From NCBI GenBank assembly GCA_002471015.1, contig DKPB01000003.1, positions 1-23,117 on the forward strand: 23,117 bases of DNA, given 5' to 3'. The notes beneath the pieces are model-generated. The model saw only the letters and a program-made list of their open reading frames with translations. It was not told where the DNA came from and did not search any database. Shown piece after piece: positions 22,701-23,117 of the stretch; position 1 is the stretch's first letter; each line of letters begins with the position of its first letter. This stretch comes from Stenotrophomonas sp. UBA7346. GTDB taxonomy: Bacteria; Pseudomonadota; Gammaproteobacteria; Xanthomonadales; Xanthomonadaceae. The position numbers and the translations under genes are program-made.

Positions 22701-23117
22701 CCGGTCGGGGTACCGTTGGCGGTAGCCACGTTGGTCACCTTGCCGGCCACCAGATCCGCCTGGGTCACGGTATAGGTTGCGCTGCAGGTAGTGGCTGCCC
22801 CGGCGACCAGTGAGGTCACCGGGCAGCTGACACTGGCGATCTTGTCATCACTGACCGACAGGCCATTGATGGTCACGTTACCGGTGTTGATCACCAGATA
22901 GGCGTACGTAATCACCTCACCAACAGATGCATAGGTGGTCTTGTCCGCGCTCTTGTCGATGCTCAACGAGGGCGTCTGGGTGATCGGCGTGGTCACCGTC
23001 GGCGCACAGTCAGCGGCCGTGGTGCAGGCACCCGGCGTGGTCGTGGTCACCGCGGCGGTGTTGATGACGTTGCCGGCATCCACATCGGCCTGCACGACGG
23101 TGTAGTTGCCGGTCAGG
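19709..23117 (-). CDS. Giant DUF11/Ig-repeat/OmpA surface protein, 5' end outside the window
   Basis: The open frame runs off the window end; 1135 residues are visible (1136 codons with the stop) and no true start or signal peptide is seen. Residues are counted from the codon at 23095. DUF11/DUF7507-like domains occupy the window edge to about 150 (SIDKSADKTTYASVGEVITY). Four Ig-like repeats follow (151-549), then another DUF11 domain (about 550-672). A DxDxDG calcium-type loop is at 688-696 (FDDRDGDGWQD), followed by a CarboxypepD/SdrB-like region (about 680-915) with GIPGVRIASVEG and TDQFGRYN. Two OmpA-like domains end it: a degenerate one (about 930-1000) and a good one (about 1028-1100) with NVLFDTDKSTIK and the peptidoglycan-binding pattern GHADRRASDAYNDALGMRRA. 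It is probably anchored in the periplasm to peptidoglycan and coupled to the barrel gene by an ATGA overlap. I do not recognise a named protein. Confidence 0.85.
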   Translation of the reverse strand, partial: LTGNYTVVQADVDAGNVINTAAVTTTTPGACTTAADCAPTVTTPITQTPSLSIDKSADKTTYASVGEVITYAYLVINTGNVTINGLSVSDDKIASVSCPVTSLVAGAATTCSATYTVTQADLVAGKVTNVATANGTPTGGPLTPPTDTVTVTAQPTQIVANDDTMAPVSGSTGGNTPTVLVNDTLDGVQVTIGSVTLHSTGTGSTGTTLGLTTPPAAGSITMNPDGTLTIAPGTTAGTYTYTYEICDKLNTGNCDTAVATVVVGVSRITANDDSATTAQNTPVTVSVLGNDMLDGMPADPAKVTVTQVNPPANGSVVVNPDGTVTYTPNPGYAGTDTFTYQICENLNPANCATATVTVIVLPNSIEAIDDSGTTEQNTPVITQVIANDTTSGPRLNPGAVTIVTPSSHGTTMVNADGSVTYTPNPNFSGTDTYVYEVCDVSAPAPVCDRATVTIIVTPNRIDAIDDEATTQVDTPVTLAVLGNDTSAKVPLDPASLTVLTPPVNGTVVCSAGSCVYTPNPGYVGNDSFVYRVCDVSVPTPVCDTATATIRIEGETQVRVTKQASPRDVKVGDLVRYTVTLENVGESDVVDGTLVDTPPAGFTLVVGSLEVADRDGAGRLAGSFPIRVDQIDIAKGDRAVVTYLLRVGAGVRGGLHTNAAELHDNGRRISNVGTATVQMVADPMMDESTLLGTVFDDRDGDGWQDSADLSDIRVQGGFAAGAYIANSTTVDRGNGPQAEPDASSPMLHGIAIGKIGGRQSDADPAQARQVVVSQLLRSLDFNGDFVLTSKQGATLRMDAAGKTTVRAEGGDAANGLSAALPSVQRKVTPAEGGYRVDYIIRNDGVDERGIPGVRIASVEGLLVETDQFGRYNLIGVDGGRDDRGRNFILKVDPATLPPGSVFTTRNPLVRRITPGLPVRFDFGVKLPPGLVQGEPREKVEMELGEVMFAPASAEVRSQYLPAVEKMAEQVRSHGGGEVVIAAHGEDELLAFDRAVAVRKALVAALPADIAARTQVSLRTNTADDGSMVVGLLSWPVLGNVLFDTDKSTIKPEYTALLARIANYLVEMDTRIVKIAGHADRRASDAYNDALGMRRAKAVYDAISAQLPADQRSKVNVELIPGGPDASSGQAAKEVSP
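19718..19726 (-). promoter_or_regulatory. Near-consensus ribosome binding site inside the upstream gene
   Basis: AAGGAGGTG on the minus strand lies 5 bases before the barrel gene's ATG and within the last codons of the OmpA-domain gene. It fixes the start at 19712 rather than the second ATG two codons later, and shows that the barrel is meant to be made at a high rate together with its neighbour. Confidence 0.85.
21449..22645 (-). repeat. Four tandem Ig-like coding repeats
   Basis: Units start at about 22645, 22315, 22024 and 21739, 285-330 bases each. Each opens with (A/I)NDD or IDD plus T-rich sequence and NTPV, then an ND turn (VLGNDMLDG; VIANDTTSG; VLGNDTSAK), then NPDGT or its variant, YTPNPG, and a hairpin with two cysteines (CDKLNTGNC; CENLNPANC; CDVSAPAPVC; CDVSVPTPVC). 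This is a cadherin/Big-type tandem repeat; the first unit is the most diverged. Confidence 0.85.

Noticed and set aside
19889..22813. 974-codon frame antisense to the OmpA/Ig giant
   Set aside because: His/Arg/Gly-rich mirror of a repetitive gene; the repeated look simply reflects the Ig repeats on the other strand.

Overview
The window looks like chromosomal DNA of a high-GC gammaproteobacterium of the Xanthomonadaceae, most likely Stenotrophomonas. The grounds are the protein sequences (SpeA, SpeE, PII, UbiK and ComM are all of gammaproteobacterial type), the strong G/C bias at third codon positions, and one short GTAG-headed palindrome (537-559) of the kind described as SMAG elements in Stenotrophomonas. 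The genus is an inference. No rRNA, tRNA, insertion sequence or CRISPR array was seen.

Layout. 1-646 is gene-free and packed with terminator-like hairpins and short interspersed repeats. 647-1399 is a YdfG-type short-chain dehydrogenase. 1440-4296 is a regulatory locus: two secreted PepSY proteins transcribed divergently from a 120-bp region with PhoP-box-like direct repeats, then a PhoP-type response regulator and its histidine kinase, with start and stop codons overlapping. 4382-7362 holds the divergent polyamine pair speA (arginine decarboxylase) and speE (spermidine synthase). 7632-8288 is a small protein-kinase-fold gene. 8456-8794 is a PII signalling protein on the minus strand. 8952-10734 is ubiK followed closely by comM. 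Downstream of comM its own 3' end is repeated in tandem (199-bp unit, about three copies). 11343-12869 is a predicted serine alpha/beta-hydrolase.

12945-23117, all on the minus strand, is a cell-surface locus of very large proteins. The first, whose 5' end lies outside the window, has DUF11-like domains, four Ig-like repeats and two OmpA-like domains. It overlaps by four bases a 1240-residue outer-membrane beta-barrel protein that has a strong ribosome binding site. A clear terminator follows, and then a separate gene for a secreted protein with a lectin-like domain, DUF11 domains and a propeller-like region. I do not recognise the pair of giant genes as a named system. A plausible model is a peptidoglycan-tethered stalk joined to an outer-membrane barrel, with a secreted lectin partner, but this is inference.

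Several intergenic repeats are C-rich/G-rich inverted pairs whose G-rich strand fits the G-quadruplex pattern. They sit mostly at gene 3' ends and also in the speE leader.
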